The notes under the pieces: model-generated
Seen by the model: only the letters and a program-made list of their open reading frames with translations
Told to the model about the DNA's origin: nothing
Database searches by the model: none
Shown here: positions 28,270 to 37,314 of the stretch, piece by piece
Numbering within the stretch: position 1 is the stretch's first letter
How the letters are laid out: each line of letters opens with the position of its first letter
Source: Campylobacter concisus
GTDB lineage: Bacteria; Campylobacterota; Campylobacteria; Campylobacterales; Campylobacteraceae
Length of the DNA: 64,000 nucleotides
Direction: 5' to 3'
Assembly (NCBI RefSeq): GCF_003049705.1
Contig: NZ_PIRF01000002.1
Span: forward strand, 186,001-250,000
Made by a program: the position numbers and the translations under genes

Positions 28270-29907
28270 TTGCAAGCACTAGCTTTAAAATATCGCCCTA
28301 AAAATTTTGATGAACTTATCGGTCAAGAAGCCGTTAGTAAAAGTCTTATACACGCACTTGACGAGGGTCGCATAAGCCACGCATATCTATTTTCTGGGCT
28401 TAGAGGCAGTGGAAAAACTTCAAGTGCTAGGATATTTTCAAAAGCTTTAGTGTGCGAAAAAGGACCTACTTCAAAACCATGTGAAGTATGCCCACAATGC
28501 ATAATGGCAAATGAGTCAAGACATATGGACATCATCGAAATGGACGCTGCTAGCCACAGAAAGATAGATGATATAAGAGAGCTAATAGAGCAAACAAAAT
28601 ATGCTCCAGCAATGGCAAGATATAAAATTTTTATAATCGATGAAGTGCATATGCTAACTAAAGAGGCATTTAACGCTCTTTTAAAAACGCTTGAAGAGCC
28701 ACCAAGCTATGTAAAATTTATCCTAGCGACGACTGATCCATTAAAACTCCCAACAACGGTGCTTTCAAGAACGCAGCATTTTAGGTTTAAGCAAATAAGC
28801 AGATACAGCATCATTAAACATCTTGAGTTTATTTTAAGCAAAGAAGGCATTAGCTACGAAAAAGAGGCACTTGAAATTTTAGCAAGAAGTGGCGGAGGAT
28901 CGTTAAGAGATACTTTGACACTTCTTGATCAAGCTATCATTTACGGGGCAAATAATGTCACGGCAAATGGCGTAGCATCGATGTTAGGACTTCTTGATCC
29001 AGAAAAGATCGAAGAGATAATAGCTCATGTTTTAAATCACGATAAAAATGCGATCAGAGTGCTTGTAAGCGAGCTTGAAAGCTACGATCCTGAGATGATA
29101 ATAGATGAAATTTTGGCAAATTTAAAGCAAAAATTTATAGAAAACGACTCAAAAATTTCACTACTTGTTTATGAGAGATTTTTTAGGATTTTGGCACAAG
29201 CTAAAGGTATGCTAAATGTAAGTAGTGACAATGGCTTTGTGCTAATGCTAATGCTTTTTATGATGATAGAAGCGCTAAATTTACAAGATATTGATGATGC
29301 TATAAATGAAGTGATCTCAAAAAATAGTGAAAATTCCACTCAAATCACAGAAGTCATCACTCAAAAAAGCCAAGTAGCTTCTACTAAAATGCAAGGTCCA
29401 TACGAACTCTTCTTAACAAAAATTTATGATAGAAATTACGATCTTGGCGAGTTTTTTAAAGAATTTGTAGAATTTAGCTTCTTTAATAACAATGAACTTG
29501 GACTGATAGTAAATGCAAAAGATGAAAATCTTGAATATTTTAAGAAAAATTGGAAAATTTTAAATGAGATATTGCATACGCTTTTTGGACAAAATGCGAA
29601 AATAGTAAATGCAAAGAGTGATGAGCAAAAAGTACAAACTAAGACGCCTAAAGCCTCTTTAGAAAATAATGAAAAAAGCGAACTAGACGAGCTTGATGAG
29701 GAAATTTCAAGACTAAATGCAAATAATGTTGAAACTAAAAATGAGCCAAAAGCAGAGATAAAAGGCGAGCTGCAAAACGAGAAAAATAACTTTGCTTTGA
29801 TGCTAAATAAAGAGCCAAAAACGCCAGAAGAGCTTCAAAGACAAAGAGAACAAGGGGTCCTAAAAGAGGCCAATAGACTTTTTGGCGAGCCAACGATTGA
29901 GAGCTAA
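28270..29907 (+). CDS. dnaX: DNA polymerase III subunit gamma/tau
   Basis: DnaX is the ATPase of the clamp loader. The 545-aa protein has Walker A GLRGSGKTS near residue 44, a zinc module of four cysteines (CEKGPTSKPCEVCPQC), the DEVHMLTKEAFNALLKTLEEP box and the SRTQHFRF sensor region. The last 200 residues are divergent and charged. The start is TTG, supported by AAAGGA seven bases upstream; no in-frame ATG is close. No slippery site for a short gamma form was noticed. The stop codon overlaps that of ccoS, which lies on the other strand. Confidence 0.95.
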   Translation: MQALALKYRPKNFDELIGQEAVSKSLIHALDEGRISHAYLFSGLRGSGKTSSARIFSKALVCEKGPTSKPCEVCPQCIMANESRHMDIIEMDAASHRKIDDIRELIEQTKYAPAMARYKIFIIDEVHMLTKEAFNALLKTLEEPPSYVKFILATTDPLKLPTTVLSRTQHFRFKQISRYSIIKHLEFILSKEGISYEKEALEILARSGGGSLRDTLTLLDQAIIYGANNVTANGVASMLGLLDPEKIEEIIAHVLNHDKNAIRVLVSELESYDPEMIIDEILANLKQKFIENDSKISLLVYERFFRILAQAKGMLNVSSDNGFVLMLMLFMMIEALNLQDIDDAINEVISKNSENSTQITEVITQKSQVASTKMQGPYELFLTKIYDRNYDLGEFFKEFVEFSFFNNNELGLIVNAKDENLEYFKKNWKILNEILHTLFGQNAKIVNAKSDEQKVQTKTPKASLENNEKSELDELDEEISRLNANNVETKNEPKAEIKGELQNEKNNFALMLNKEPKTPEELQRQREQGVLKEANRLFGEPTIES

Positions 29908-30134
29908 ATTTTATCTTTATTAGATTTTGCTCTTTTTTTTAGGGCTTCTTTTTTGCGAAGCTCTAGCTCATAAGCTTCATTTAGTGCATCTTCATCGTCC
30001 AAATTTGCTCCGTCTAAAAATTTTCGGTAGTCTTCAAATTGCTTATTTTTTATCCCCCAAAGCACGCCAAAAAGCAAAAATGCTCCCATCAAAACTGAGA
30101 TAAAAACTAGCATCGCAAGTGTCGCACTATCCAT
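29904..30134 (-). CDS. ccoS: CcoS, cbb3 oxidase maturation protein
   Basis: The 76-aa protein has one N-terminal membrane helix (about 5-28, LAMLVFISVLMGAFLLFGVLWGI shown here in part) followed by NKQFEDYRKFLDGA and a charged tail, the pattern of CcoS. CcoS is needed for insertion of redox cofactors into cbb3-type cytochrome c oxidase. It directly follows ccoI: its ATG shares a base with the ccoI stop (TAATG). The 3' end overlaps dnaX tail to tail by 4 bases. Confidence 0.85.
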   Translation of the reverse strand: MDSATLAMLVFISVLMGAFLLFGVLWGIKNKQFEDYRKFLDGANLDDEDALNEAYELELRKKEALKKRAKSNKDKI

Positions 30135-32515
30135 TATTTTTCCTTAAATTTTCTAACAATATAAAGTGAGTTTAAGATAACACTTAGCGAGCTAAGCGAC
30201 ATAAAAAGTGCAGCAAATAGCGGAATGACATAGCCACACACAGCAAATGGCAGAGCAAGAACATTATAAAGAAGACAAAAGAGCAAATTTTGCTTTATCG
30301 TTTTGTAAGTAAATTTTGAGATTTTTATGGCCTTTGCTAGACTTTTTAAACTATTATCAAGTAGCACTACATCGCTTCTTTCTAGGCTTATTGCCGCCCC
30401 GCTTCCCATACAAATGGCAACATGAGCAAGGCTAAGCGCTGCTGCATCATTTATGCCATCTCCTACCATTAGAACCTTTTTGCCCTGCTCTTTTAGTTCG
30501 CTTATAAATTTAGCTTTCGTTTCAGGCAACATCTCTGCTCTAAACTCACTCACGCCAAGCTCATCTGCCACATTTTTTACCACTTTTTGCACGTCGCCAC
30601 TTAAGATACACACTTTCATGCCAGCGCTCTTTAGCTCGTCTATCAAGGTCTTTGCTTCGGGCTTTACACTATCTTTTAGGTAAAATTTCGCCACTAACTC
30701 ACCATTAAGCCCCACAAAAAAGCTCACATTTTCTTCAGCTTCATCAAAGCTAATACCATTTTCAACTAAAAATCGCTTGCTTCCTGCATAAAATTTTTTA
30801 CCCGAAATTTCAGCCTCAACACCCTTTGCCACGCTTAAATTTGTATTTTTAAGCTCTATTTTCCTTGCACCTTTTTGCTTTAGAAATTTAGCCACTGCCA
30901 CGCTTATTTGATGATTTGATATAAGAGCTAGCGAATAAATTTCATCTAAACTTATGCTCTCTTTTATGAAAAAATCACTAACTTTAAATTCTGCCTTTGT
31001 AAGCGTGCCAGTCTTATCAAATACCGCTACATCGCACTTTGCAAGGCTTTCAAAAAATTTAGCCTCCTTAAAAAGCACTCTATTTTTAAAGGCCACACCA
31101 AGGGCACAGACACTACTAACTGGCGTGGCAAGCGCAAGCGCACAAGGGCAAGCGATCACGATGACGCTAACAGCCGTGACAATAGCTTCTGAAAAGCCAA
31201 ATTTAAAGTACCAAAACCAAAATGTAAAAAATGCCAAAGTTAGCACGCTAAGAGAAAATTTAGAAGCGATTTTATTGACTACTAGCTCGATATTTGGCTT
31301 TTTTAGCTCTGCAGTTTGGAGCAAATTTATAAGCTGATTTAGATAAGAATTTTTAAAAATTTCCTTTGCTTCATAGATGATTTGTCCATTTTGGCAAATG
31401 ACGCCACTTTTTACCTCTTGCCCTACTCCCAAGGTCACAGGCAGGCTCTCTCCCGTTAGACTTGAGCTATCCACGCTTGCCTCACCACTAAGCACCACTC
31501 CATCAAGTAGCGCCCTCTCGCCAGATCTTAGCACGATCTTTTCGCCCAAATTTACATCTCTTGGCTCTTTTAAAACATCCTTGCCATCCTCCAAAATACA
31601 TACCTTTGTAAGCAGCATATCATTTAAGAAATTTGAAGTCTCAAGTGCCTTTTTCTTACCCAAAATTTCTAAAAATTTACCGATAAAAACAAAGGTGATG
31701 ATCATCGCAACTGAATCAAAATAGCTCTCGCCACTCCTCGTAAACATCGCAAAAATAGAGTAGATATAGGTTATGCTAGCTCCCGTGATAACAAGCAGAT
31801 CCATATTTGGCGAAGCGTTTTTTATGGCTATCTTTGCCCCTTTGAAAAACTCGCTACCAGTATAAAAAAGTACAGGCGTTGCTAATACAAACTGCGCAAA
31901 TCTTAAAATATCTTTTATATCGCCTCTTATACCACTAAAATACCCGCTATACTGAGCAATGGCCAGCCACATAATATTCATCGTAGCAAAGATACCAACT
32001 AGCGCTTTTGTGTAAAATTTCCTTCTTTTCTTAGCTAGCTCGTCCTCTTTTTGACTCGTAGCATATGGCTTTGGGACGTAGCCAACGGCATAAATTTTTT
32101 CAATTATTTGCTCTACCAAAAGCTCCTGCTCATCAAAAATAATGACCGCTTTTTGATTAAGCGAGTTGATATTTACCTCCAAGACTCCAGACAAGCTAAA
32201 AAGTGCCTTTTCAAGTAGCCAGATGCAAGCTGAGCAAGTGATACCATCAATTAAAAATGAAATTTGACTAAAGTCGCCCTCTTTTGTCACAAGCTCGCTA
32301 AAATTTGCCGCTAAATTTTTGATATTTGCACCGTTGTTTGCCGGTGTAAGTGTATTTTTACCAAGACGTTCATAAAACTCACTAAGCCCATTTTCATTTA
32401 AAATTTCATAAACGCCTTTGCAACCAACACAGCAAAATTTAAGTCCGCTTTCATTTGAGATCATCACGCTTTCATCAAATTTTAATCTACAATGAGCACA
32501 TCTACTTTGTGGCAT
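30134..32515 (-). CDS. ccoI: CcoI-like copper-translocating P1B-ATPase
   Basis: The 793-aa ATPase would deliver copper for cbb3 oxidase assembly. The N-terminus carries CAHC and CCVGCKG cysteines (residues 6-32), then an HMA copper-binding domain with GITCSAC (Cys94, Cys97). Eight membrane helices, the CPC ion motif (ACPCALALATP), the phosphorylation site DKTGTLT and the hinge MVGDGINDAAAL follow. The extra cysteine-rich N-terminus and the adjacent ccoS favour CcoI over a detoxifying CopA. Shine-Dalgarno signal is weak. Confidence 0.93.
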   Translation of the reverse strand: MPQSRCAHCRLKFDESVMISNESGLKFCCVGCKGVYEILNENGLSEFYERLGKNTLTPANNGANIKNLAANFSELVTKEGDFSQISFLIDGITCSACIWLLEKALFSLSGVLEVNINSLNQKAVIIFDEQELLVEQIIEKIYAVGYVPKPYATSQKEDELAKKRRKFYTKALVGIFATMNIMWLAIAQYSGYFSGIRGDIKDILRFAQFVLATPVLFYTGSEFFKGAKIAIKNASPNMDLLVITGASITYIYSIFAMFTRSGESYFDSVAMIITFVFIGKFLEILGKKKALETSNFLNDMLLTKVCILEDGKDVLKEPRDVNLGEKIVLRSGERALLDGVVLSGEASVDSSSLTGESLPVTLGVGQEVKSGVICQNGQIIYEAKEIFKNSYLNQLINLLQTAELKKPNIELVVNKIASKFSLSVLTLAFFTFWFWYFKFGFSEAIVTAVSVIVIACPCALALATPVSSVCALGVAFKNRVLFKEAKFFESLAKCDVAVFDKTGTLTKAEFKVSDFFIKESISLDEIYSLALISNHQISVAVAKFLKQKGARKIELKNTNLSVAKGVEAEISGKKFYAGSKRFLVENGISFDEAEENVSFFVGLNGELVAKFYLKDSVKPEAKTLIDELKSAGMKVCILSGDVQKVVKNVADELGVSEFRAEMLPETKAKFISELKEQGKKVLMVGDGINDAAALSLAHVAICMGSGAAISLERSDVVLLDNSLKSLAKAIKISKFTYKTIKQNLLFCLLYNVLALPFAVCGYVIPLFAALFMSLSSLSVILNSLYIVRKFKEK

Positions 32516-32713
32516 TTTTACTTTCTTTTATCTAAAATTTTTACCAATATTATTGCATCGCATGCCTATTACGCACCATAATTTAAATACATAAATTTGA
32601 AGCAAACAAACTGCAAAAATAGGCACAAATTTCTTCTTTTATTATCGTTATAAAATGGCGAGATTATAGCAAATCAACCATTTTTGAGCAAAAATTTTAT
32701 TTTATGCCATTTC

Positions 32714-32742
32714 TTGACAACAAAGTTTTATTTTTATAAAAT
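32714..32742 (+). promoter_or_regulatory. Promoter upstream of rho
   Basis: TTGACA at 32714-32719 is separated by 17 bases from TAAAAT at 32737-32742, an unusually complete sigma-70 promoter for Campylobacter, which mostly lacks -35 hexamers. It leaves a leader of about 65 bases. The rest of the 300-base gap between ccoI and rho is AT-rich and I see no gene in it. Confidence 0.6.
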
Positions 32743-32815
32743 GCCAAAACTTTCAAAAACTTCTTTTTGAAACCTAGAAATTCTGCAAAATTATCCCCGC
32801 ATTTAAAGAGGAAAT

Positions 32816-34156
32816 ATGGAAAATAACCAAACCGAGCAAAGTGTTGCTCAAAACACAAAAACTACAAAAAAACATCAAGCATCAAGAACACACATACCAG
32901 TAGACGGACACAAGATTGAAGAGCTAAGAACGCTTAGCTTAGACGAGCTAGTACAGATCGCAAATAGCGTCGGTGTCGAAAATCCACGCGAATTTCGTAG
33001 GCAGGATTTGATATTTGAGATACTAAAAACCCAGACAAAACAAGGCGGCTTTATACTATTTACTGGAATTTTAGAGATCACAAACGAAGGTTATGGCTTT
33101 TTAAGGGCTGTTGATGCGAATTTAAGCGACAGCTCAAACGACGCATACGTTTCAAACTCACAGATCCGCAAATTTGCACTTCGTGTGGGCGACATCATCA
33201 CAGGTCAAGTAAGAGAACCAAAAGATCAAGAAAAATACTATGCTCTTTTAAAGATCGAGGCGGTAAACTATATGCCTCTAGCAGACGCTAAAGAGAGGCC
33301 ATTATTTGACAACCTAACCCCACTTTTCCCAACTGAAAAGCTAAATTTAGAATATGATCCGATGAAACTAACAGGCCGTGTGCTTGACCTTTTCACGCCT
33401 ATCGGTAAAGGTCAGCGTGGCCTCATCGTCGCACCCCCAAGAAGCGGTAAAACTGAGCTTATGAAAGAACTAGCCCACGGCATCGCTAAAAATCACCCAG
33501 AAGCCCAGCTCATGGTACTTTTGGTTGATGAGAGACCAGAAGAAGTTACCGATATGCAGCGCTGCGTAAAAGGCGAGGTTTTTAGCTCGACATTTGATCT
33601 ACCAGCGCTTAATCACGTCCGCGTAGCAGAGCTAGTCATCGAAAAAGCAAAACGTCTAGTTGAGATGGGCAAAGATGTCATCATCTTGCTTGACAGTATA
33701 ACCCGTCTAGCGCGTGCCTACAACACAGTGACCCCACCAAGCGGTAAGGTGCTAACAGGCGGCGTGGACGCAAACGCACTTCACAAGCCAAAACGTTTCT
33801 TTGGCGCAGCCAGAAACATCGAACATGGCGGCTCTCTAACCATCATCGCAACCGCTCTTATCGACACTGGCTCACGCATGGATGAAGTTATATTTGAAGA
33901 GTTTAAAGGCACTGGAAACAGCGAGATAGTGCTTGACCGCAACATCTCAGACCGCAGAATTTACCCAGCTATCAACGTACTAAAATCAGGTACCAGAAAA
34001 GAAGAACTACTTCAAAAACCTGACGAGCTTCAAAAAATTTGGGCTATCCGCTCTGCGATTGCGACAATGGATGATGTTGAAGCGCTTAAATTCTTATACG
34101 CAAAAATGCTAAAAACAAAAGATAATAAAGAGCTTCTCTCTATCCTAAACGAGTAA
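32816..34156 (+). CDS. rho: Transcription termination factor Rho
   Basis: Rho is the hexameric RNA helicase that ends transcription. The 446-aa protein has the N-terminal Rho-N/OB region ([24 protein letters not shown]-type RNA-binding segment written here GYGFLRAVD), Walker [13 protein letters not shown], Walker [17 protein letters not shown], and the Q and R loops ([21 protein letters not shown]). An extra 30-residue, lysine-rich N-terminal extension is usual in relatives. AGAGGA precedes the ATG. Confidence 0.97.
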   Translation: MENNQTEQSVAQNTKTTKKHQASRTHIPVDGHKIEELRTLSLDELVQIANSVGVENPREFRRQDLIFEILKTQTKQGGFILFTGILEITNEGYGFLRAVDANLSDSSNDAYVSNSQIRKFALRVGDIITGQVREPKDQEKYYALLKIEAVNYMPLADAKERPLFDNLTPLFPTEKLNLEYDPMKLTGRVLDLFTPIGKGQRGLIVAPPRSGKTELMKELAHGIAKNHPEAQLMVLLVDERPEEVTDMQRCVKGEVFSSTFDLPALNHVRVAELVIEKAKRLVEMGKDVIILLDSITRLARAYNTVTPPSGKVLTGGVDANALHKPKRFFGAARNIEHGGSLTIIATALIDTGSRMDEVIFEEFKGTGNSEIVLDRNISDRRIYPAINVLKSGTRKEELLQKPDELQKIWAIRSAIATMDDVEALKFLYAKMLKTKDNKELLSILNE

Positions 34157-34164
34157 ATTTAAAT

Positions 34165-34200
34165 GAGCTTGAAGCGCTTGCTTTGAGCTCAAATTTCTTC
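34165..34200 (+). terminator. Possible terminator after rho
   Basis: GAGCTTGAAGC (34165-34175) can pair with GCTTTGAGCTC (34180-34190) over 11 bp if two G-U pairs are allowed, closing a four-base loop. The following AAATTTCTTC is only partly U-rich. It starts nine bases after the rho stop. Confidence 0.45.
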
Positions 34201-34285
34201 ACTTAAAATATCCAGCTAAAAATATCTTAGAAATTTGAATTTTCTAGCTCTTGCAATTATAAAAGAGATTACGATTTTTAAACGA

Positions 34286-34498
34286 TTATTTACTAAATTT
34301 TTCTATGTCTTGATTGATTAAATTTTCATATTCACAAAGCTCGTTGTAAGTCTTCTTGCTCTGCTCGATAAGCTCGTCAAATTTAAATCCAAGCATCACG
34401 ATACGATAAAGGTTGGGCTTGTGTTTTCGCCAGTTGTAAAGCGTTGCGACATCAACGTCTAAATGATAAGCCATATCACGTTTTGTCATCTTAGCCAC
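34286..34498 (-). CDS. Small helix-turn-helix DNA-binding protein
   Basis: The 70-aa protein has a predicted helix-turn-helix at about residues 5-26 (TKRDMAYHLDVDVATLYNW) followed by a basic turn and two helices. The start is GTG with AAGGAG six bases upstream; the ATG three codons in has a poorer spacing. It is transcribed away from the outer-membrane barrel gene and has no same-strand neighbour nearby. It may regulate that gene or itself; no operator could be recognised. Similar short proteins occur widely in Campylobacter, from memory. Confidence 0.7.
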   Translation of the reverse strand: MAKMTKRDMAYHLDVDVATLYNWRKHKPNLYRIVMLGFKFDELIEQSKKTYNELCEYENLINQDIEKFSK

Positions 34499-34658
34499 TT
34501 TACACTCCTTCTTTTTGAGTGATTTTATAAATTTTATTCTGATAAGAAAACAATTGAATTATTTTATGTTCTTTATTAATTTCATTGAATATTTAAACTT
34601 TATTTAATATAAGAAAATTTAAAATAGCCGCGTAACATTTTTTAAATAAGGAGTAAAA
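34499..34658. promoter_or_regulatory. Divergent regulatory region between the HTH gene and the barrel gene
   Basis: This 160-base AT-rich gap holds a plausible -10 for the barrel gene (TAAAAT at 34620-34625, about 33 bases before its ATG), the ribosome site AGGAG near 34650, and a TATAAAAT-like sequence on the minus strand for the HTH gene. No clear inverted repeat for an operator was found. Confidence 0.35.
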
Positions 34659-35258
34659 ATGAAAAATGTAGTTTTAAAAGTTGCTTTAGGTTTAAGCCTA
34701 GCTAGTGCCGCTGCTTTAGCGCAAGGAGCGTTTGTGGGAGTTGAAGGAGATTATTCTTTTAATTCAAATTTAACAGCAAAAAGCGACAATGGCAAATCAA
34801 AAGCTAAAAAAGCACAACCAGGTCTTGGCATAAAAGCTGGTTATGACTTTGACGTAGCTAGAGTTTATGGAGCTTACATATATGACTTTCAAGCCAAAAA
34901 GTCACTTGGTGACGAAGATGGCACAATAATAAAATGGAAAACCCATAAATTTATAGTTGGGGCTGACTATACTCCAAGCGTAGCAAAAGATCTTAAACTA
35001 GTTCTTGGTGGCTACACTGGTTTTTCAAAGCTTAAAATGGATGTATTTGACACACATGATGGCTCTGAAAAAGGCAACTCAACTGGCTGGATACTAGGTG
35101 CGAAAGTTGGTGCAGAATACTCTATCAATGAAAACAATGCGGTTGAGTTTGGTTTAAAAGCTGATAGAACAAAATATCGCTCTATAGCAAAATATGATAA
35201 TGCAAAAATAAAAGAGACAAACATCGGTCTCTATATGGGATATACATATAAATTTTAA
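34659..35258 (+). CDS. Outer-membrane beta-barrel protein (porin-like, OmpA/Opa size class)
   Basis: The 199-aa precursor has a signal peptide (cleavage probably after AALAQ, near residue 22). The mature part has alternating strands such as GIKAGYDFDVARVYGAYIYDF and the C-terminal NIGLYMGYTYKF. The final phenylalanine is the usual BAM-recognition residue. It should be a small eight-stranded barrel in the outer membrane. It is monocistronic, closed by a strong terminator. Function unknown; adhesin or stability protein would both fit. Confidence 0.78.
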   Translation: MKNVVLKVALGLSLASAAALAQGAFVGVEGDYSFNSNLTAKSDNGKSKAKKAQPGLGIKAGYDFDVARVYGAYIYDFQAKKSLGDEDGTIIKWKTHKFIVGADYTPSVAKDLKLVLGGYTGFSKLKMDVFDTHDGSEKGNSTGWILGAKVGAEYSINENNAVEFGLKADRTKYRSIAKYDNAKIKETNIGLYMGYTYKF

Positions 35259-35266
35259 TCACTCAC

Positions 35267-35300
35267 AAGCTCAAATTTCAAAGCAAATTTGAGCTTTTAA
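35267..35300 (+). terminator. Terminator of the barrel gene
   Basis: A perfect 12-bp stem (AAGCTCAAATTT / AAATTTGAGCTT) with a 6-base loop lies at 35267-35296, directly followed by TTAA. It begins nine bases after the stop codon and separates this gene from the convergent GNAT gene. Confidence 0.8.
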
Positions 35301-35325
35301 CCAACTGCTCTACTTTTAAAATAAG

Positions 35326-35796
35326 CTATAAATTTTCTAAATTTTCGCCGTCTAAGCGGTAGGTTCTCCACTCAAGAGATTGATTTTTAGCGCCCATGCT
35401 CTCATAAAATTTGATGCTTGGCTCATTCCAGTTTAGGCAGCACCACTCAAGCCTTTTTAAATTTTCATCCTTGCAAATTTGAGCTAGAAATTTAAAAAAA
35501 GCCTTGCCGATGCCTTGATTTCTAAACTCTTTTTTGACGTAGATGTCCTCAAGATAGATCCCGCCAAGCCCCAAAAATGTAGAAAATGTGTAAAAATAGA
35601 TAGCATATCCTATCGCCCTACTCTCACTCTCACAAACAAGGGCTTTTGCGTGATTTTTATTAAAGATGGAGTCTGCAAAAATTTCATTAGTAAAAGTGAC
35701 TTGGTCACTCATCTTTTCATAGCTCGCAAGCTCTCTTACAAGCTCGCAGATCACGTCTATATCAGCTCTCGTTGCTTTTCTTATTTCAAATTTCAT
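35326..35796 (-). CDS. GNAT N-acetyltransferase (diamine/thialysine acetyltransferase-like)
   Basis: The 156-aa protein has the GNAT fold with the acetyl-CoA loop RNQGIGKAFF, preceded by GGIYLEDIYVKKEFR, and the tail NWNEPSIKFYESMGA. The GIYLEDIYV segment and LNWN tail resemble the spermidine/thialysine acetyltransferase group (SSAT), so a polyamine or lysine analogue may be the substrate. The ATG shares one base with the nusA stop (TAATG), so it is probably co-transcribed with nusA; there is no evident functional link. Confidence 0.85.
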   Translation of the reverse strand: MKFEIRKATRADIDVICELVRELASYEKMSDQVTFTNEIFADSIFNKNHAKALVCESESRAIGYAIYFYTFSTFLGLGGIYLEDIYVKKEFRNQGIGKAFFKFLAQICKDENLKRLEWCCLNWNEPSIKFYESMGAKNQSLEWRTYRLDGENLENL

Positions 35797-36899
35797 TAGT
35801 TATCACCAAAGAGTGCTTTTAGATCTTTAACCATTTCGCCATTTTCGCCGCTGCTGCTAGTTTTTGAGCCAAGCTCATTTAGCTCGATCTCATAGCCAGT
35901 TAGCATGCTTGCAAGGCGGATATTTATGCCATTTTTACCGATCGCCTTACTCTTTTGCTCGCTCGCAAGTGTCACGATCGCCTTGTTTTCTTCGATCTTT
36001 ACTGATGTGATGATAGCAGGTGCCATAGCGCGAGCTACCAAGATCGCTGGCTCAGTGGTATATTCGATCGCATCGATGCTCTCACCATGAAGCTCTTTAC
36101 TTACAGCATTTATCCTAACGCCCTTTGTGCCGACCGTTGCACCAACTGGATCGATGTTTGGAGTAGTTGAGATGAGCGCTACTTTAGCTCTTTCACCAGG
36201 AATTCTCGCACTTCCTTGAATGATAATGCCACCATCTTTTATCTCAGGTACCTCTGAAGTTAGTAGAGCTTCAAGAAATTTTGGCGAAGTCCTTGAAAGC
36301 TCGACCTTTATACCTAAATTTTTATCTGTAAAAACTTTTCTAATGACTGCTTTTACCACGTCACCCACTTTAAATTTCTCACCTTTTATGCGGTTTTTGC
36401 GTGGCAAGATGGCACGAAGCTCGTCTATCTCGATAAATGTGTTTTCGTCATTATCGACTCTGACAACTGGTCCAAAGACCATGTGACCGCTCATTTCATT
36501 ATATTTTTGTAAAATTTTCTCTTCCACTAGGCGCTGGATGTGATACTCAAGCTCCTTGTGAAGTGTTTGGGCTGCGGTCCTTCCAAGGTTATCAAGACTT
36601 AGCTCGTAAGTGAGCTCATCTCCGATCTCTACGCCACTGTCTATCTTTTTAGCCTCTTTTAAGCTTAAAAAGTGCTCATTGTCTTCTTCAAGCCTCTCAT
36701 CGTCGTTTGCTACGATTGAAATTTTTTGATAAAGCTTTAAATTTTTATTTGCATCGATACTCACATCATACTCATAATTTTCGCCATAAACTCTTTTTGC
36801 AGTGTTTATCAAAGCTCTTATAACGCGCTCTTTTACATCTTCTATCTCTAAATTTTTCTCATTTGCAATTGACTCGATGATATCTGAAATTCTTTCCAT
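35796..36899 (-). CDS. nusA: Transcription elongation/termination factor NusA
   Basis: NusA binds RNA polymerase and promotes pausing, termination and antitermination. The protein, 367 aa from my start, has the N-terminal polymerase-binding domain, an S1 domain (HMVFGPVVRVDNDENTFIEI), and two KH domains (GATVGTKGVRINAVSKEL and SKAIGKNGINIRLASML, GxxG loops visible). The acidic repeats of E. coli NusA are absent. I place the start at the ATG at 36899 (GGAG five bases upstream); the open frame continues 32 codons upstream but through the promoter. Confidence 0.95.
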   Translation of the reverse strand: MERISDIIESIANEKNLEIEDVKERVIRALINTAKRVYGENYEYDVSIDANKNLKLYQKISIVANDDERLEEDNEHFLSLKEAKKIDSGVEIGDELTYELSLDNLGRTAAQTLHKELEYHIQRLVEEKILQKYNEMSGHMVFGPVVRVDNDENTFIEIDELRAILPRKNRIKGEKFKVGDVVKAVIRKVFTDKNLGIKVELSRTSPKFLEALLTSEVPEIKDGGIIIQGSARIPGERAKVALISTTPNIDPVGATVGTKGVRINAVSKELHGESIDAIEYTTEPAILVARAMAPAIITSVKIEENKAIVTLASEQKSKAIGKNGINIRLASMLTGYEIELNELGSKTSSSGENGEMVKDLKALFGDN

Positions 36900-36950
36900 T
36901 TTTTCTCCATTGTAACGATAAATTTCGGGGATTTTTCGTGAGGTTTTGAA

Positions 36951-36956
36951 ATTATA
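36951..36956 (-). promoter_or_regulatory. -10 element of the nusA promoter
   Basis: A perfect TATAAT on the minus strand lies about 52 bases before the nusA ATG. It falls inside the upstream extension of the open frame, which supports the shorter start. Confidence 0.5.
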
Positions 36957-37071
36957 CATAAGCCATACTTTTAATAACTTTAAGCTTATTATCAACTTTT
37001 ATTTAATCCTTTTTTTATGATGTTTTGGATATATTGACCGATTAAAATTTAAGATTTTGAAAGGATTAAAA

Positions 37072-37314
37072 ATGGAGCTAAAACTTGCAAGAGCCGAATT
37101 AGACGCAAAGCCAAAAACGATTTCACTAGAAAAAATAGAGGCAGCTGTCGAAAAAGAGGGTCAGAAAATTTTCTATTTTGATAAAGAAAACACACACAAA
37201 CAACTAATCGCCTTAGTAGAGCATTTTGAAGAAAAAGGGCTAAGCGTCTATCACAGAACCGTAAAATACGGACTTGATGATAGCGACTACATGTATGAAG
37301 TGCATATACTTTAA
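37072..37314 (+). CDS. HP0268-type nuclease
   Basis: The 80-aa protein ([15 protein letters not shown]...YEVHIL) matches the H. pylori HP0268 family, for which a Smr-like small fold with metal-dependent nicking activity was reported. The start is the ATG at 37072 with AAGGA six bases upstream; a TTG 15 bases earlier overlaps this site and is less likely. As in H. pylori, it directly precedes miaB, and the stop and the miaB ATG share one base (TAATG). Confidence 0.82.
   Translation: MELKLARAELDAKPKTISLEKIEAAVEKEGQKIFYFDKENTHKQLIALVEHFEEKGLSVYHRTVKYGLDDSDYMYEVHIL

Noticed and set aside
36900..36995. Longer NusA N-terminus
   Set aside because: The extra 32 codons contain the -10 TATAAT, and the NusA family starts at MERISDIIE.
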